A DNA stretch of 64,000 nucleotides, from positions 62,001 to 126,000 of the forward strand of contig JASNGC010000001.1 of assembly GCA_038659295.1 (NCBI GenBank), read 5' to 3'. Of this stretch, positions 19,848 through 29,353 are shown piece after piece. A program made the position numbers and the translations under genes. Below the pieces are notes generated by a model. The model had not been told where the DNA came from, searched no databases, and was given only the letters and a program-made list of their open reading frames with translations. Position 1 is the stretch's first letter, and each line of letters begins with the position of its first letter. Source of the DNA: Enterocytospora artemiae. Taxonomy: Eukaryota; Microsporidia.

Positions 19848-20864
19848 ATGCATGATGATGCTTCTTTTGAAATTCCTGAGGATTTGAAATTCTGCGAAAG
19901 TCGATATAAAATAATTGATACAATTGGTGAAGGGACATTCAGCACGGTATATAAGGCATTTGATTTAAATACGGAAAGTTATGTTGCGATAAAGGCAATT
20001 ACTAGAACAAGTGCACCAAATAGAGTATTGGAGGAATTAAATATGTTAAAAACACTGGGAGGAGCTAACTTCTGCATTCCACTTCTAGATGTGTTTCGAA
20101 ATACAGACCAGATTATTGCAGTATTTCCATTGATTAGGGGAGTTGATTTTAAAGATTTTATTACCCAATATACTAAAACGGATCTGAAGTCTTATCTTTT
20201 TTGTTTAATTACCGCAGTAAAGCACACCCATGATTGTGATATTATTCATAGAGACATAAAACCTAGTAACTTCTTATACGATCCTGATCAAGAAATAGGT
20301 TTTTTAATTGATTTCGGTTTAGCTCAAGTGGTGAAATCAAGGATACAACAACCTTCAAAACCAAATCCTCCTGTTCTGTTTTTTAATTCAATAGTAAAGT
20401 TGAGTATGCAGCCCGGATATTATGAAAGAGATACTCGACCAAATATGAAAGCATCAAGAGCAGGTACTCGTGGGTTTAGAGCACCAGAAGTATTATTTAA
20501 ATATCCAAATCAAACAACAGCCATTGATATGTGGTCTATTGGAGTGATTTTGCTCTGTATTTTAACAAATCAGTATCCATTTTTTATGAGTGTTGAAGAT
20601 ATGGATGGATTGGTGGAAATAGCCACAATATTTGGACATTCCGAGATGAGAAAAATAGCAAAAGTATATGGAAGAATCTGGAAGTCAAATATAAACACAA
20701 TAAATGAGGATAGGATACCATTTGAACGACTATTGGATTCACTTAATCCGTGGGGGTCTCCGGGAAGCGACATAATCGATTTGTTGTACAGATTACTTGA
20801 TTTAAATTGTAATACTCGAATTTCTGCAGCTGAAGCACTTCAGCACAGGTATTTTTATAAGTAA
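19848..20864 (+). CDS. CDC7: Cdc7-like protein kinase (Dbf4-dependent kinase catalytic subunit)
   Basis: 338 residues. Motifs are the glycine loop GEGTFSTVYKA, the VAIK lysine, the catalytic loop HRDIKPSN, a DFGLA magnesium loop and GTRGFRAPEVL before the activation-loop end. The Cdc7 family is indicated by the segment TSAPNRVLEELNMLKTLGG and by GTRGFRAPE. Cdc7 phosphorylates MCM helicase to fire replication origins. Large kinase inserts found in fungal and animal Cdc7 are mostly absent; a modest insert (about residues 165-205) remains between DFG and APE. CCC at 19844-19846 lies one base before the ATG. I recognise no Dbf4 partner in the window. Confidence 0.85.
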   Translation: MHDDASFEIPEDLKFCESRYKIIDTIGEGTFSTVYKAFDLNTESYVAIKAITRTSAPNRVLEELNMLKTLGGANFCIPLLDVFRNTDQIIAVFPLIRGVDFKDFITQYTKTDLKSYLFCLITAVKHTHDCDIIHRDIKPSNFLYDPDQEIGFLIDFGLAQVVKSRIQQPSKPNPPVLFFNSIVKLSMQPGYYERDTRPNMKASRAGTRGFRAPEVLFKYPNQTTAIDMWSIGVILLCILTNQYPFFMSVEDMDGLVEIATIFGHSEMRKIAKVYGRIWKSNINTINEDRIPFERLLDSLNPWGSPGSDIIDLLYRLLDLNCNTRISAAEALQHRYFYK

Positions 20865-21107
20865 ATAAGAATAGTTTGGGCTGTTCTTTATATATGAATG
20901 ATTAATAAAATAGTATTGAAAATGATTCAAAAATTTGTCAGTTATTGAGATACAAATTTCTTGATATGTAAACTGTATCCTTCCCTTTAGATCACCTCTG
21001 GTCTCATTTCCAAAAATTTAATTTTTAAATTATTCATACTGATAGTTCAGATATACATCGTTTTTCGATTTTAAAAATCCCCATAATCTTGCTTTTTTTG
21101 TCCCCTT

Positions 21108-22259
21108 ATGCCAGACAAATCATTTGTTGAATATAAACAAATGGAATTCGAATACAATTTGCTGAAGATGAAGGAGGACTATCTTATAGAGGAAATATCT
21201 GTACTGAAGAACGAATTAGGTAGAGCAAAAGAAGAAATGAATAGGGTTAAGTCAGTCCCACTATTGATGGGTCAATTTTTAGAAGCAGTTGACAAGAATA
21301 CAGCCATAGTATCAAGTACAGCAGGTTCTAATACAGTCGTGAAAATATTAAGTACTGTTGATAGAGAGCTACTTGTTCCAAATACCAGTGTGGCCCTTCA
21401 TCGTCACTCTTCTGCAATTGTAGATGTGTTGCCACCAGAGGCTGACTCTACTATCCCAGTAGTAGGAGAGGAAGAACGCCCTGATGTAACATATGATGAT
21501 ATTGGTGGGCTAGATATTCAAAAACAAGAGATTAAGGAAACGGTGGAATTGCCACTCTTGCAATTTGAATTGTACAAGGCTATTGGGATTGAACCTCCAA
21601 GAGGGGTGCTATTATACGGACCACCAGGTACAGGAAAAACCATGCTTGTCAAAGCAGTTGCTAATCAAACGAAGGCTACATTTATTAAAGTTAACGGTTC
21701 TGAATTCATACAGAAATACTTGGGTGAGGGACCCAGAATGGTGAGGGATGTGTTTAGACTCGCAAGAGAAAAGAGCCCATCAATTATTTTTATAGATGAG
21801 GTGGATTCCATAGCCACAAAAAGATTCGATGCATCAACTTCAGCAGACAGAGAAGTCCAAAGGGTTTTGATAGAATTATTAAACCAAATGGATGGGTTTG
21901 ACCAGGACTCGAATGTTAAGGTAATTATGGCTACAAACAGGGCAGATTCAATTGATCCAGCCTTATTGAGACCAGGCCGATTGGATAGAAAAATTGAATT
22001 TCCATTTCCAGATAGAAGACAAAAAAGGTTAGTGTTTACTGCCATTACTAATAAAATGTCTCTCTCTGAAGATGTTAATCTGGAAACTCTCGTTAATAAA
22101 CCAGATAAGCTTTCATGTGCTGACATCAATGCAATTTGTCAGGAGGCTGGAATGCTTGCTGTCAGGTCCAGTAGGTATGTAATTGTACAAAAAGATTTTG
22201 AAGATGCTTACTCCAAGGTTGTTGGTCGAAAGGATAGTAGGCCAACATTATACAGTTAA
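21108..22259 (+). CDS. RPT3: 26S proteasome regulatory ATPase Rpt3
   Basis: 383 residues. An N-terminal coiled coil (about 5-55), an OB-type domain and a AAA+ domain with Walker A GPPGTGKT, Walker B IIFIDEVD, a second region of homology at [12 protein letters not shown], and an AAA lid. The segment [17 protein letters not shown] and the PDRRQKR stretch are characteristic of Rpt3. The C-terminus ends LYS, a hydrophobic-Tyr-X motif that docks the ATPase ring on the 20S core. CCCC at 21102-21105 precedes the ATG. The gene converges on VMA8. Confidence 0.95.
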   Translation: MPDKSFVEYKQMEFEYNLLKMKEDYLIEEISVLKNELGRAKEEMNRVKSVPLLMGQFLEAVDKNTAIVSSTAGSNTVVKILSTVDRELLVPNTSVALHRHSSAIVDVLPPEADSTIPVVGEEERPDVTYDDIGGLDIQKQEIKETVELPLLQFELYKAIGIEPPRGVLLYGPPGTGKTMLVKAVANQTKATFIKVNGSEFIQKYLGEGPRMVRDVFRLAREKSPSIIFIDEVDSIATKRFDASTSADREVQRVLIELLNQMDGFDQDSNVKVIMATNRADSIDPALLRPGRLDRKIEFPFPDRRQKRLVFTAITNKMSLSEDVNLETLVNKPDKLSCADINAICQEAGMLAVRSSRYVIVQKDFEDAYSKVVGRKDSRPTLYS

Positions 22260-22310
22260 GAAATAAATGGATCAAGCCTGATATAATATAAAGATGTTTT
22301 AAGCTATTGC

Positions 22311-22352
22311 ATAGAAACCCTACTCAATGGTACTCAAGAATGGGGTTTCTAT
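22311..22352. repeat. Perfect 10-bp inverted repeat across the VMA8 stop region
   Basis: Arms at 22311-22320 and 22343-22352 are exact reverse complements (ATAGAAACCC and GGGTTTCTAT). They extend to 12 pairs with one G-T wobble. The loop contains TACTCAA twice. The hairpin covers the last codons and stop of VMA8 between the convergent RPT3 and VMA8 genes. Confidence 0.75.
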
Positions 22353-23028
22353 TATAAATCTTAAAAAATGGAATGCTCCCTTGAAAGTTTGGATATTGGA
22401 GATTTCTTTTATTGTTTATTGATTGTATTTTTTTAAGTCTAAAAAAGTCTTCTCTTTCTTGTTCATCCAGTTCAGCCGAAATAAATTGTAAAGTATTTTG
22501 AAGCTGTGGAATCATTAAGTGTTCCAAGGAGTTTACTCTTCGATTGGTTATATCTAAGGTAGATTTTAAAATAAAAAATGAATTTTTAACCGAGCATACA
22601 TCTATCAGTAAAAAGATAAGTTCCCTGAAAAGCTTTCTCGATTCAATAAGTTGTGAGCCACCTCTTTCTAAGAATTCTTCAATAGGTTCTTTTGTAATAA
22701 TTCTAAAAACCGGTAATTGTATACCAGAAACAATTTGAATTTCTGTTGATAGTTGTATGGAAAATTTACATGAGTTTTTTTTGAATAATTCTACATTTGC
22801 TCCAAGAAATTCTGCTTTACTCAGAGATAAAAATGCTCGTTTAAATATTTTTTCAATTTCTAAATTTAAGCTGTTAAATTGGGACTCAATCTGCCTAAAA
22901 TGAGCTTGTAAAGCATCGGACTTTGACTGTAATAACTGATGACCTCTTTCAGTTGTTTTTAACTTGTGTTGGATAACTTTTTGGTTCATTCTAGTGGCAA
23001 AAACAGGCAACTTCTGATTTAAAGCCAT
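22324..23028 (-). CDS. VMA8: V-type proton ATPase subunit D
   Basis: 234 residues from the ATG at 23028. The beginning, ALNQKLPVFATRMN, matches the conserved N-terminus of subunit D (PTRM-type), followed by long helices with LLKxK-like spacing. Subunit D is the central rotor shaft of the V-ATPase, coupling ATP hydrolysis in V1 to rotation of the membrane ring. The C-terminal half (RRVNSLEHLMIPQLQ, DEQEREDFFRLKKIQ) is the family signature. The frame is open further upstream only through a TTG at 23097, which I reject because the conserved N-terminus begins at this ATG. Only CC precedes the start. Confidence 0.92.
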   Translation of the reverse strand: MALNQKLPVFATRMNQKVIQHKLKTTERGHQLLQSKSDALQAHFRQIESQFNSLNLEIEKIFKRAFLSLSKAEFLGANVELFKKNSCKFSIQLSTEIQIVSGIQLPVFRIITKEPIEEFLERGGSQLIESRKLFRELIFLLIDVCSVKNSFFILKSTLDITNRRVNSLEHLMIPQLQNTLQFISAELDEQEREDFFRLKKIQSINNKRNLQYPNFQGSIPFFKIYNRNPILEYH

Positions 23029-23196
23029 GGTCCGTATGGTTTGAAAAAATAAATTCAATGTCCGAAACAAAACAAATAATAATTCTGGCCATTTCAATCA
23101 TTGCTGCTTGAATTTTGAAGTTGACAATAAGGTGCTTTTATCAAATACTGGAAAAAATATTCGTAAAAATAATATGACAACAAAAGATTAAACCGA

Positions 23197-24135
23197 TTAT
23201 TTATGTATTGTTTTTAGGCCCTTGAAAAAGTTGTGTTTTAACGCTTTTTCAGCAGTAAGTCTATCCATGGGATTATATACCAACATCTTTTGTATCAAGT
23301 CAACAAGTTCGCGATATTTTGATATTTCGTTTAAATCTACAGAATCTAAGGACTCATTAAGATTTTCTGGCCTTAGTATATCACTTAAGCTCATCGGCTT
23401 ATATTTTGGAAAATCATTTTTGTATTTTGGGAGATTTTCCACATTTGGCCATAGTTTGTTGTCAGGTGTTCCCAGAACAGAAAATATTTTGTGTAACTGA
23501 TCAATTTCAGAATCACCGGTGAAGAACGGAACTAAGGTGAAAATCTCAATAAAAATACATCCCAAGGACCATACATCTACCCTTGGATCATAATATTCTT
23601 CTCCTAACAATAATTCTGGAGGTCTGTACCACAGAGTGATAATAGAAGGTGTGTAAGCACGTAGTGGAATAATAGTAGCCCTCCCGAGACCAAAATCAGC
23701 AACCTTTATGTTAAATGTTTTATCTACTAAAATATTTTGTGGCTTCAGGTCCCTATGAAATATTCCCATTGAATGACAGTAAGCAACAGCCGTCATCAGC
23801 TGATGACACATTTTACGAGCAGTTTCAAATGGTAATTTTACCATCTTTCTATTTTCCAGCACAAATTTTAAATCGTAATCTACATATTCAAACGCTAAAT
23901 ACATGCTGTCTCCACTATGAATTATTTCCATTAGATTAATTATTGTAGAATGTTTCAATTTTTTAAGTAAGATGATTTCCCTAATTGTAGTAGCAGGAAT
24001 TCCTTCATTTTCGCTATCTGGACGAATTTTCTTCAAAGCCACTAATTCTCCAGTGTTTTTGTTTATAGCTTTATAAACTATTCCATAGGTTCCTTCTCCA
24101 ATTTTCTGTAACTTTTGGTAAGAGTTTGCTGGCAT
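23197..24135 (-). CDS. CDK1: Cyclin-dependent kinase, CDK1/CDC28-like
   Basis: 312 residues. Glycine loop GEGTYGIVYKA, with Thr16 and Tyr17 at the positions of the inhibitory phosphosites, catalytic loop HRDLKPQNIL, DFGLGRA, and an activation loop with YTPSI before TLWYRPPELLLG. The cyclin-binding helix reads PATTIRE (47-53) instead of PSTAIRE. Overall it is closest to the mitotic CDK. The T-loop keeps the activating Thr but replaces the usual YTHEVVT by YTPSIIT. CCC (GGG at 24147-24149) lies 11 bases upstream of the ATG. It is divergent from the uL23 gene. Confidence 0.85.
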   Translation of the reverse strand: MPANSYQKLQKIGEGTYGIVYKAINKNTGELVALKKIRPDSENEGIPATTIREIILLKKLKHSTIINLMEIIHSGDSMYLAFEYVDYDLKFVLENRKMVKLPFETARKMCHQLMTAVAYCHSMGIFHRDLKPQNILVDKTFNIKVADFGLGRATIIPLRAYTPSIITLWYRPPELLLGEEYYDPRVDVWSLGCIFIEIFTLVPFFTGDSEIDQLHKIFSVLGTPDNKLWPNVENLPKYKNDFPKYKPMSLSDILRPENLNESLDSVDLNEISKYRELVDLIQKMLVYNPMDRLTAEKALKHNFFKGLKTIHK

Positions 24136-24339
24136 ATTAATTATTAGGGTAAGAATAAGATAGAATAGATTTTTGAGGGTATTGACACAGAAACAATATA
24201 TGAAATGTTTGCTGCCTTATGACAAACATTTTTGCCCTTAAATACATAGTTACAACGTAACAATCTTGTTTTTTTCGACAGAAACTACTATTTAATTTTG
24301 CATTTACTATTTTTATAAAATTTTTTAGTAAATTTTTTG

Positions 24340-24342
24340 CCC
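24340..24342 (+). promoter_or_regulatory. CCC directly before the uL23 start codon
   Basis: CCC abuts the ATG at 24343. The frame also contains an upstream TTG at 24337, so the motif would be coding if that were used; it supports the ATG. Confidence 0.6.
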
Positions 24343-24735
24343 ATGGTTTCTAATAAATCGCTCTCAATCAAAGAGAGATACAACGCTTGGGTTAGATCTG
24401 AGGTAGAAACTGTTGATTTGAAGCCGAAGCACCAGAAATATCCCAGAAATATCTTCAAAAAATCCAAGGAACTTTCTGCATCAACCTTGATAAAATATGC
24501 CATTAAAAACGAGCGTACCGCAAGAATAATGGAAACTACCAATACTCTTGTTTTTATAGTCAATGTGAATGCAACTAAGCCACAGATCAAGGCAGCGGTA
24601 GAGGAATTATACGGTTCTAAAGTGTCTAAAGTCAACACATTAATAGTATTTAAGAGGCACGAGAAAAAGGCATTCGTGAAATTTACAGAAGAAGGGGCTG
24701 CAGTTGCTATAGCAGAAAGAGAAGGAATTTTATAA
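24343..24735 (+). CDS. RPL25: 60S ribosomal protein uL23 (L23A/L25)
   Basis: 130 residues. The C-terminal globular domain is clear: YPRNIFKKSKELSASTLIKYAI, then TNTLVFIVNVNATKPQIKAAVEELY and the ending KAFVKFTEEGAAVAIAEREGIL. These match uL23, which sits at the exit of the ribosomal tunnel and contacts SRP and the translocon. The basic N-terminal extension seen in yeast L25 is nearly absent. No intron is needed, although ribosomal protein genes are where microsporidian introns usually occur. CCC abuts the ATG. Confidence 0.93.
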   Translation: MVSNKSLSIKERYNAWVRSEVETVDLKPKHQKYPRNIFKKSKELSASTLIKYAIKNERTARIMETTNTLVFIVNVNATKPQIKAAVEELYGSKVSKVNTLIVFKRHEKKAFVKFTEEGAAVAIAEREGIL

Positions 24736-24854
24736 GACATACAATAAAGAATACTTTAAAATCCCGACATTGCTATTTTCAAAATATTTTATTATTTTAT
24801 ATAGAGGTCTGCTGTGTGTTGCAGAGGCTAATTTTGTACGACCATCTTTCTCAT

Positions 24855-26171
24855 TTACTGAACTATTAACTCAGCTATTTCCTTGGGATCCATCCTCTTC
24901 AAATCACTATTGTTTTGGCCAGTTCCTAGAAATAGAATTGGAGAGGATGATGAGAATGTAAGGTTTACCAGCTGTCCTATCTTTTCTGAAACAGTATCCA
25001 CCTTAGTCAGGATTATAGAATCAATTTTTTTCCCAGCAATCCCTTCATCAATACTTTTATTAAATTCCTTGATATGACTCAATGAATCTCCACCCACTAA
25101 TGCTTCACCCACAAAGATGATATGATCTGGGTTGTTAACCCTGATCAATTTGCTAAGACTAGCCATAAGAGCTTTTTTATTATGCATCCTACCAGCCGTA
25201 TCTATAAGAATGACGTCGTAATCTTCAGCCTTAATTATAGCAGACTTTGCGACATTGGCATCATCTTTCTTATAGCCACTCTCGTAGAATCCAACTGAAT
25301 GACCAGAACTAACAAATCTATCCACATGGACTTTAAGCTGCTCTATAGCTCCAGCCCTGAAAGTATCACATGCAGCAATAAAGACTCTTAAATTCTGTTT
25401 TAATAAGTAGCAAGCCATCTTAGCGAGTGAAGTACTCTTTCCCACCCCGTTTACACCAACAAAGCATATGCTGTAAGCACCTCCTGGCTTTCTATTTCGA
25501 ATACTTTCAATAAACTTCTCATGATTAATTCCAGGTAAAATCTTCTGTAGGGTATTTGCGATTTTTTCTTTAAATTCTGATTCTGTCACCATAATATTTT
25601 TATTCTGTTCAGTACAAGCTTGACTTTGTTTTGAAGTTAGTTGAACAATAACATCATCCGTGATCAATTTGCAATATTGAGGATCAATATTTTTCTTAAT
25701 AAGAAATTCGTTCATAATTAATTCTAGTTTGTTTAGCTCAATTTTTTTGGTAAAAATGGAAAAGGTTTTAGCGATGGATTTTGAAATAGCCATTGAAGTG
25801 TTACTAATAACCGATTGTTTTGCTTCAATACTATGAGTTACATTATCACTGAAATTTAATTCATATTTAGATTCGTTATTTTTCTTGTCTATCTTATTGT
25901 TGGATTTCTTATTTGCCACAGTATTAGCTTTCCCATCTGTTATGCTAGCTTCATACTCCTCGATATATTTACTTAAAATCTCTTTATTGTGAATACTCAA
26001 ATATACAATTTGTCCACGAATCTGATATTCCATAATAAAATCTCGAATGTGACGTTTACCAGAAATTAAAGATGGATTGATTTGTAGTATTAAATCAGAT
26101 ATGTAAATAGGCTGATGGCCACTTTCATGTAAAACAAGACCGGTTTTGGAAAACACAATAAAATAAGCCAT
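24855..26171 (-). CDS. SRP101: Signal recognition particle receptor subunit alpha
   Basis: 438 residues. An N-terminal longin-like SRX domain (MAYFIVFSKTGLVLHESG onward) docks on SR-beta. A lysine-rich linker and the SRP-type GTPase NG domain follow, with GVNGVGKST, DTAGR, TKVD and the C-terminal GTGQN loop. It receives the SRP-ribosome complex at the ER membrane. Smaller than yeast Srp101 (621) through a shorter linker. The frame extends to 26210, but the ATG at 26171 begins the conserved domain and has CCC (GGG at 26180-26182) eight bases upstream. Confidence 0.95.
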   Translation of the reverse strand: MAYFIVFSKTGLVLHESGHQPIYISDLILQINPSLISGKRHIRDFIMEYQIRGQIVYLSIHNKEILSKYIEEYEASITDGKANTVANKKSNNKIDKKNNESKYELNFSDNVTHSIEAKQSVISNTSMAISKSIAKTFSIFTKKIELNKLELIMNEFLIKKNIDPQYCKLITDDVIVQLTSKQSQACTEQNKNIMVTESEFKEKIANTLQKILPGINHEKFIESIRNRKPGGAYSICFVGVNGVGKSTSLAKMACYLLKQNLRVFIAACDTFRAGAIEQLKVHVDRFVSSGHSVGFYESGYKKDDANVAKSAIIKAEDYDVILIDTAGRMHNKKALMASLSKLIRVNNPDHIIFVGEALVGGDSLSHIKEFNKSIDEGIAGKKIDSIILTKVDTVSEKIGQLVNLTFSSSSPILFLGTGQNNSDLKRMDPKEIAELIVQ

Positions 26172-26179
26172 TATTTTAA

Positions 26180-26182
26180 GGG
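26180..26182 (-). promoter_or_regulatory. CCC start-site motif of the SRP receptor gene
   Basis: CCC on the reverse strand eight bases before the ATG at 26171; it rules out the 13-codon upstream extension of the frame. Confidence 0.55.
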
Positions 26183-26394
26183 TGAGAAAATTTGAAAATA
26201 GATAAAGCAACCCTATAAAACCATGCTATGTACAACACCGACCACACACAATAAAAATATGCCAATTATTGCATTTATTTATGGTGAAAATTCTAATACA
26301 TAATTTATTAAAATTAATACATAAGTTTATTATGAAAGGATAGAATATTTCATGAGTTATATGAATGTTTTCACAACAACTTATTGCCCATGAA

Positions 26395-26928
26395 TTAAAA
26401 TTCCCACATATCTACAATGCTTTCATTTATTGTCTTTTTAACTATTTCCAACTCTTCCATGGCTCTGTCCATTCTAAACTTATCAATAATTCCAAAATTA
26501 AACGTATGATCGCTGCTATCATCAAATACTAGCAGATCTGACATACCACTTTCCTCAGATTTCCCTGTCCCTACAGAATAAAATATTTTTCTAAGAGGAA
26601 TTCCTCCATCCAAAAGTGCAACAACCACGGTGTTAAGAATCTGTGATAGATTCATAGAATTGGAAATAACAAAGATATTTATATGCTTATAGACATAAAT
26701 TTGTGAAATATAAAATTCTACCACTTTTGTGATAATCGAATTTACAAACTTCTCTTCTGTCTTGGACTGAGATGGTAGCTTAAAACGAGACTCTACAGTC
26801 ATCTTTGTAGAATCTTCAGATTTCCCCTCAAAGGGACCCTGAATATATGCAATAACAACATCTTCTTTGTTTGAAACAGATTTAGCAGAGCCATTGAAGC
26901 CAAGAAATAATCCATGAGTAATTTTCAT
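26395..26928 (-). CDS. Exosome core subunit, RNase PH-like (Rrp46/Mtr3 type)
   Basis: 177 residues with the RNase PH fold pattern: a GPFEGKSE-type segment after the first strands, VVEFYISQIYVYKHINIFVI, and the diagnostic VVALLDGGIPLRKIFYSVGTG helix-turn before the C-terminal helix. It lacks phosphorolytic residues as far as I can see, as expected for eukaryotic ring subunits of the 3'-5' RNA exosome. Length is like Rrp46 or a reduced Mtr3; I cannot decide between them. CCC abuts the ATG (GGG at 26929-26931). Confidence 0.7.
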   Translation of the reverse strand: MKITHGLFLGFNGSAKSVSNKEDVVIAYIQGPFEGKSEDSTKMTVESRFKLPSQSKTEEKFVNSIITKVVEFYISQIYVYKHINIFVISNSMNLSQILNTVVVALLDGGIPLRKIFYSVGTGKSEESGMSDLLVFDDSSDHTFNFGIIDKFRMDRAMEELEIVKKTINESIVDMWEF

Positions 26929-27174
26929 GGGTCATTATTACGAGAGAAAATAAGATACTCAAATTATAAAAATAGTATTGGTTATAAAACTGAGTCCAAT
27001 GAGACAGCTTGTGATGTTAATTGTTTTACCTGTTTAAAAAACCCCAATATAATCAAATTAATTGATACTGATGGAATTCCGATCAATAAATAGTAACCAA
27101 TATTAAACTTTTAAAGTATATATAGTTATAAAGTGAATAGAGTATTGTTTTACAAAAGTTCATTATTAATCACA

Positions 27175-29058
27175 TTATTTATTAGGATTTGAAATATTCT
27201 CATACATCGAATCTGTATAATTCCTGTTAATATATTGGCCACTATCAGACTGATCACCTCTCTCTTGTATGTTTAACATGTTGTGATTGCTTATTAGAAA
27301 TTCATTATTCAACTCTTTATTGAATGGCGTCCTTGTAATTCCCTCCGGATCATTCATATTGCTTCTCATGAATGAAGTCATGCCCCTACTCCAAGCCTCG
27401 ACGGAATGTTTTGGGACATTCAATTGATTGTCTATTATCTGGTTGTAATGATATCCAAAATCCGATAATTTACTAAAATTGTCATTCATCTGGTCTAATT
27501 CTAACTCATCACAGTTGCTATTTTCACCATCATATTTTCGAATCCGATCAAATCTGGTCAGTCTTTTGTAGTGCTCAAAGTATTTTTTAGTGATATCCGA
27601 AAAATACGGTAAATCAAGCTCCTCCATGGATCTTATAAGATCATCTCCTGTAACTGTCTTCCGTGATTCACCCTCACAAATTTCCTTAGCTTTACATGTA
27701 ACTATAGCAATAAATTCAGATGCACTCTTTTGAACAAGATCTTTTGCTTCCTTTGCTATTTTGCCTTTTGCAGGAATGGATCTTTTCATAATTTTGGAAA
27801 TATTTGCCAGTGGGAGCATTCTGTCCTTGAGCTTTAAATTAAGGCTATTATCAAAATCCGATAACTCATTTATCTGGCTGTTGGGTAGTACTTCACTAAA
27901 TCCATTCTGAAATAACATATTTGTATGGTCTTTAGAACATGTTTCATTATCTAAACCATTGGATGCCGGTACATTATTCTTATTATGAATTTGGTTTAAA
28001 TTGATTCTAGGTACTTTCTCTTGTAATTCCTCCGGAGAAACCAATTCAGAAGTGCAACCAATGTTTTTGCGCAATAGCTGATTAGAATCGTTTTTATCTT
28101 CTTGAATCGTGAAAGTTTGTCGATTGTTGACTGAAAGATTTAGGTCATCATTATAAAGATTAAAGAACGAATTATTGGCTGATTTTACCATTGTACTATT
28201 ATCTTTACTATTATCAAAGATCAACATATCCTCTATGCTTATTTTAGATTTTCTACTGGAACAATTCGAAGGATAATTTCCTGCATTAAAGTTTTGAATT
28301 ATTTTAGTTTCATTTTCGTTATTTACTTTCTCATCTTTCTGGTTGTTGCTACTATTCGTTGTTTTTGACTCATTTTGATTTAATTGTAATATATCCTCCT
28401 TGATTTCCATGTTGTTTAATTTTGTTTCAATAATTTTGTGATTTTGTAATTCTTTATTATTGTTTTGAGTGTCAACGATTACTTCTGTGGATGGTTGATT
28501 TTGAAGATAGTTAATAACAAACGGGTTGAATTCTGAATCTTTATAAATCTCAGAATCTAAATTGGTGTTTTTATGAACATTCAATCTACTATCTGACCAG
28601 TCAGACTCATGGGATTCCCTATTCGATATGTCTATACCCTGTGTAAATTCTTTAAGTACTTGAGAACTAATATTATCATTATAATGATTATACTCCGGAC
28701 TTAAAGTAGTTGTTCCATGTAGTGAACCTTCTAGCTTTTCATCTGGTATATGAACGGTTAAATTGCCTTTGCTTGGCTGACATACTGCCTGTTGAAAATA
28801 TGGCTTACATTCAGCCACATGACCTGCCTCAAATCCATCTATGCATATTTTTTGTTCTATACCAGAGTCTTTAACCTCACCAGAGCTTCTGGAGCCACGA
28901 TGTGTGAATTCGATGAGGCTTTCCTGAACCGATAGAATAGGTTCAGAGTTGGAATAATTTTTTTTTTGATAGACCTCTCCAGAATCTTCCTTTTTTACCA
29001 TTAAATTTCCTTCATTCATTTCATTAATATCTTGTTTTAACCTGTTCATTTTTTGCAT
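27175..29058 (-). CDS. HAP3: NF-YB/Hap3 histone-fold transcription factor with long disordered N-terminus
   Basis: 627 residues. The histone fold (about 408-500) reads RMLPLANISKIMKRSIP, AKGKIAKEAKDLVQ, ASEFIAIVTCKAKEIC, then RKTVTGDDLIRSMEELDLP. This is the classical NF-YB/Hap3 (CBF-A) domain, which pairs with NF-YC and, with NF-YA, binds CCAAT boxes. About 400 residues before it are Asn/Ser/Glu/Lys-rich and apparently unstructured, and about 125 follow. Yeast Hap3 is 144 residues, so the flanks are remarkable in a compact genome. There are ATGs at 29058 and 29049; the first is used here, and neither has a C-run. Confidence 0.85.
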   Translation of the reverse strand: MQKMNRLKQDINEMNEGNLMVKKEDSGEVYQKKNYSNSEPILSVQESLIEFTHRGSRSSGEVKDSGIEQKICIDGFEAGHVAECKPYFQQAVCQPSKGNLTVHIPDEKLEGSLHGTTTLSPEYNHYNDNISSQVLKEFTQGIDISNRESHESDWSDSRLNVHKNTNLDSEIYKDSEFNPFVINYLQNQPSTEVIVDTQNNNKELQNHKIIETKLNNMEIKEDILQLNQNESKTTNSSNNQKDEKVNNENETKIIQNFNAGNYPSNCSSRKSKISIEDMLIFDNSKDNSTMVKSANNSFFNLYNDDLNLSVNNRQTFTIQEDKNDSNQLLRKNIGCTSELVSPEELQEKVPRINLNQIHNKNNVPASNGLDNETCSKDHTNMLFQNGFSEVLPNSQINELSDFDNSLNLKLKDRMLPLANISKIMKRSIPAKGKIAKEAKDLVQKSASEFIAIVTCKAKEICEGESRKTVTGDDLIRSMEELDLPYFSDITKKYFEHYKRLTRFDRIRKYDGENSNCDELELDQMNDNFSKLSDFGYHYNQIIDNQLNVPKHSVEAWSRGMTSFMRSNMNDPEGITRTPFNKELNNEFLISNHNMLNIQERGDQSDSGQYINRNYTDSMYENISNPNK

Positions 29059-29353
29059 TTTTTAGAATGTATTATTTTTTATAAAATGATAAAGTTTTGA
29101 ATTGAAACCTCTTTGAAACGTCTTAAATAAGCCAGTATTTTATATGATAAAACTGTATTGCAGATATTTCTAAATGATATATTAGTTTAAGATTAATTCA
29201 AAACTCATGCTACGCTGAGCTAGAATAAATTGCCACTTGTTACATAAAAATGATGTTTAAGAACATGAATCCAATTATATTCATTGCTACTATTTTGAAT
29301 GGTCCATTACAAATAAATCAATAGTAAAAACCTTCATTTGCATAATAAAAAAT

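Noticed and set aside
26224..26304. 26-codon forward frame after a CCC near the SRP receptor start
   Set aside because: Very short, no similarity; the CCC-ATG spacing is probably accidental.
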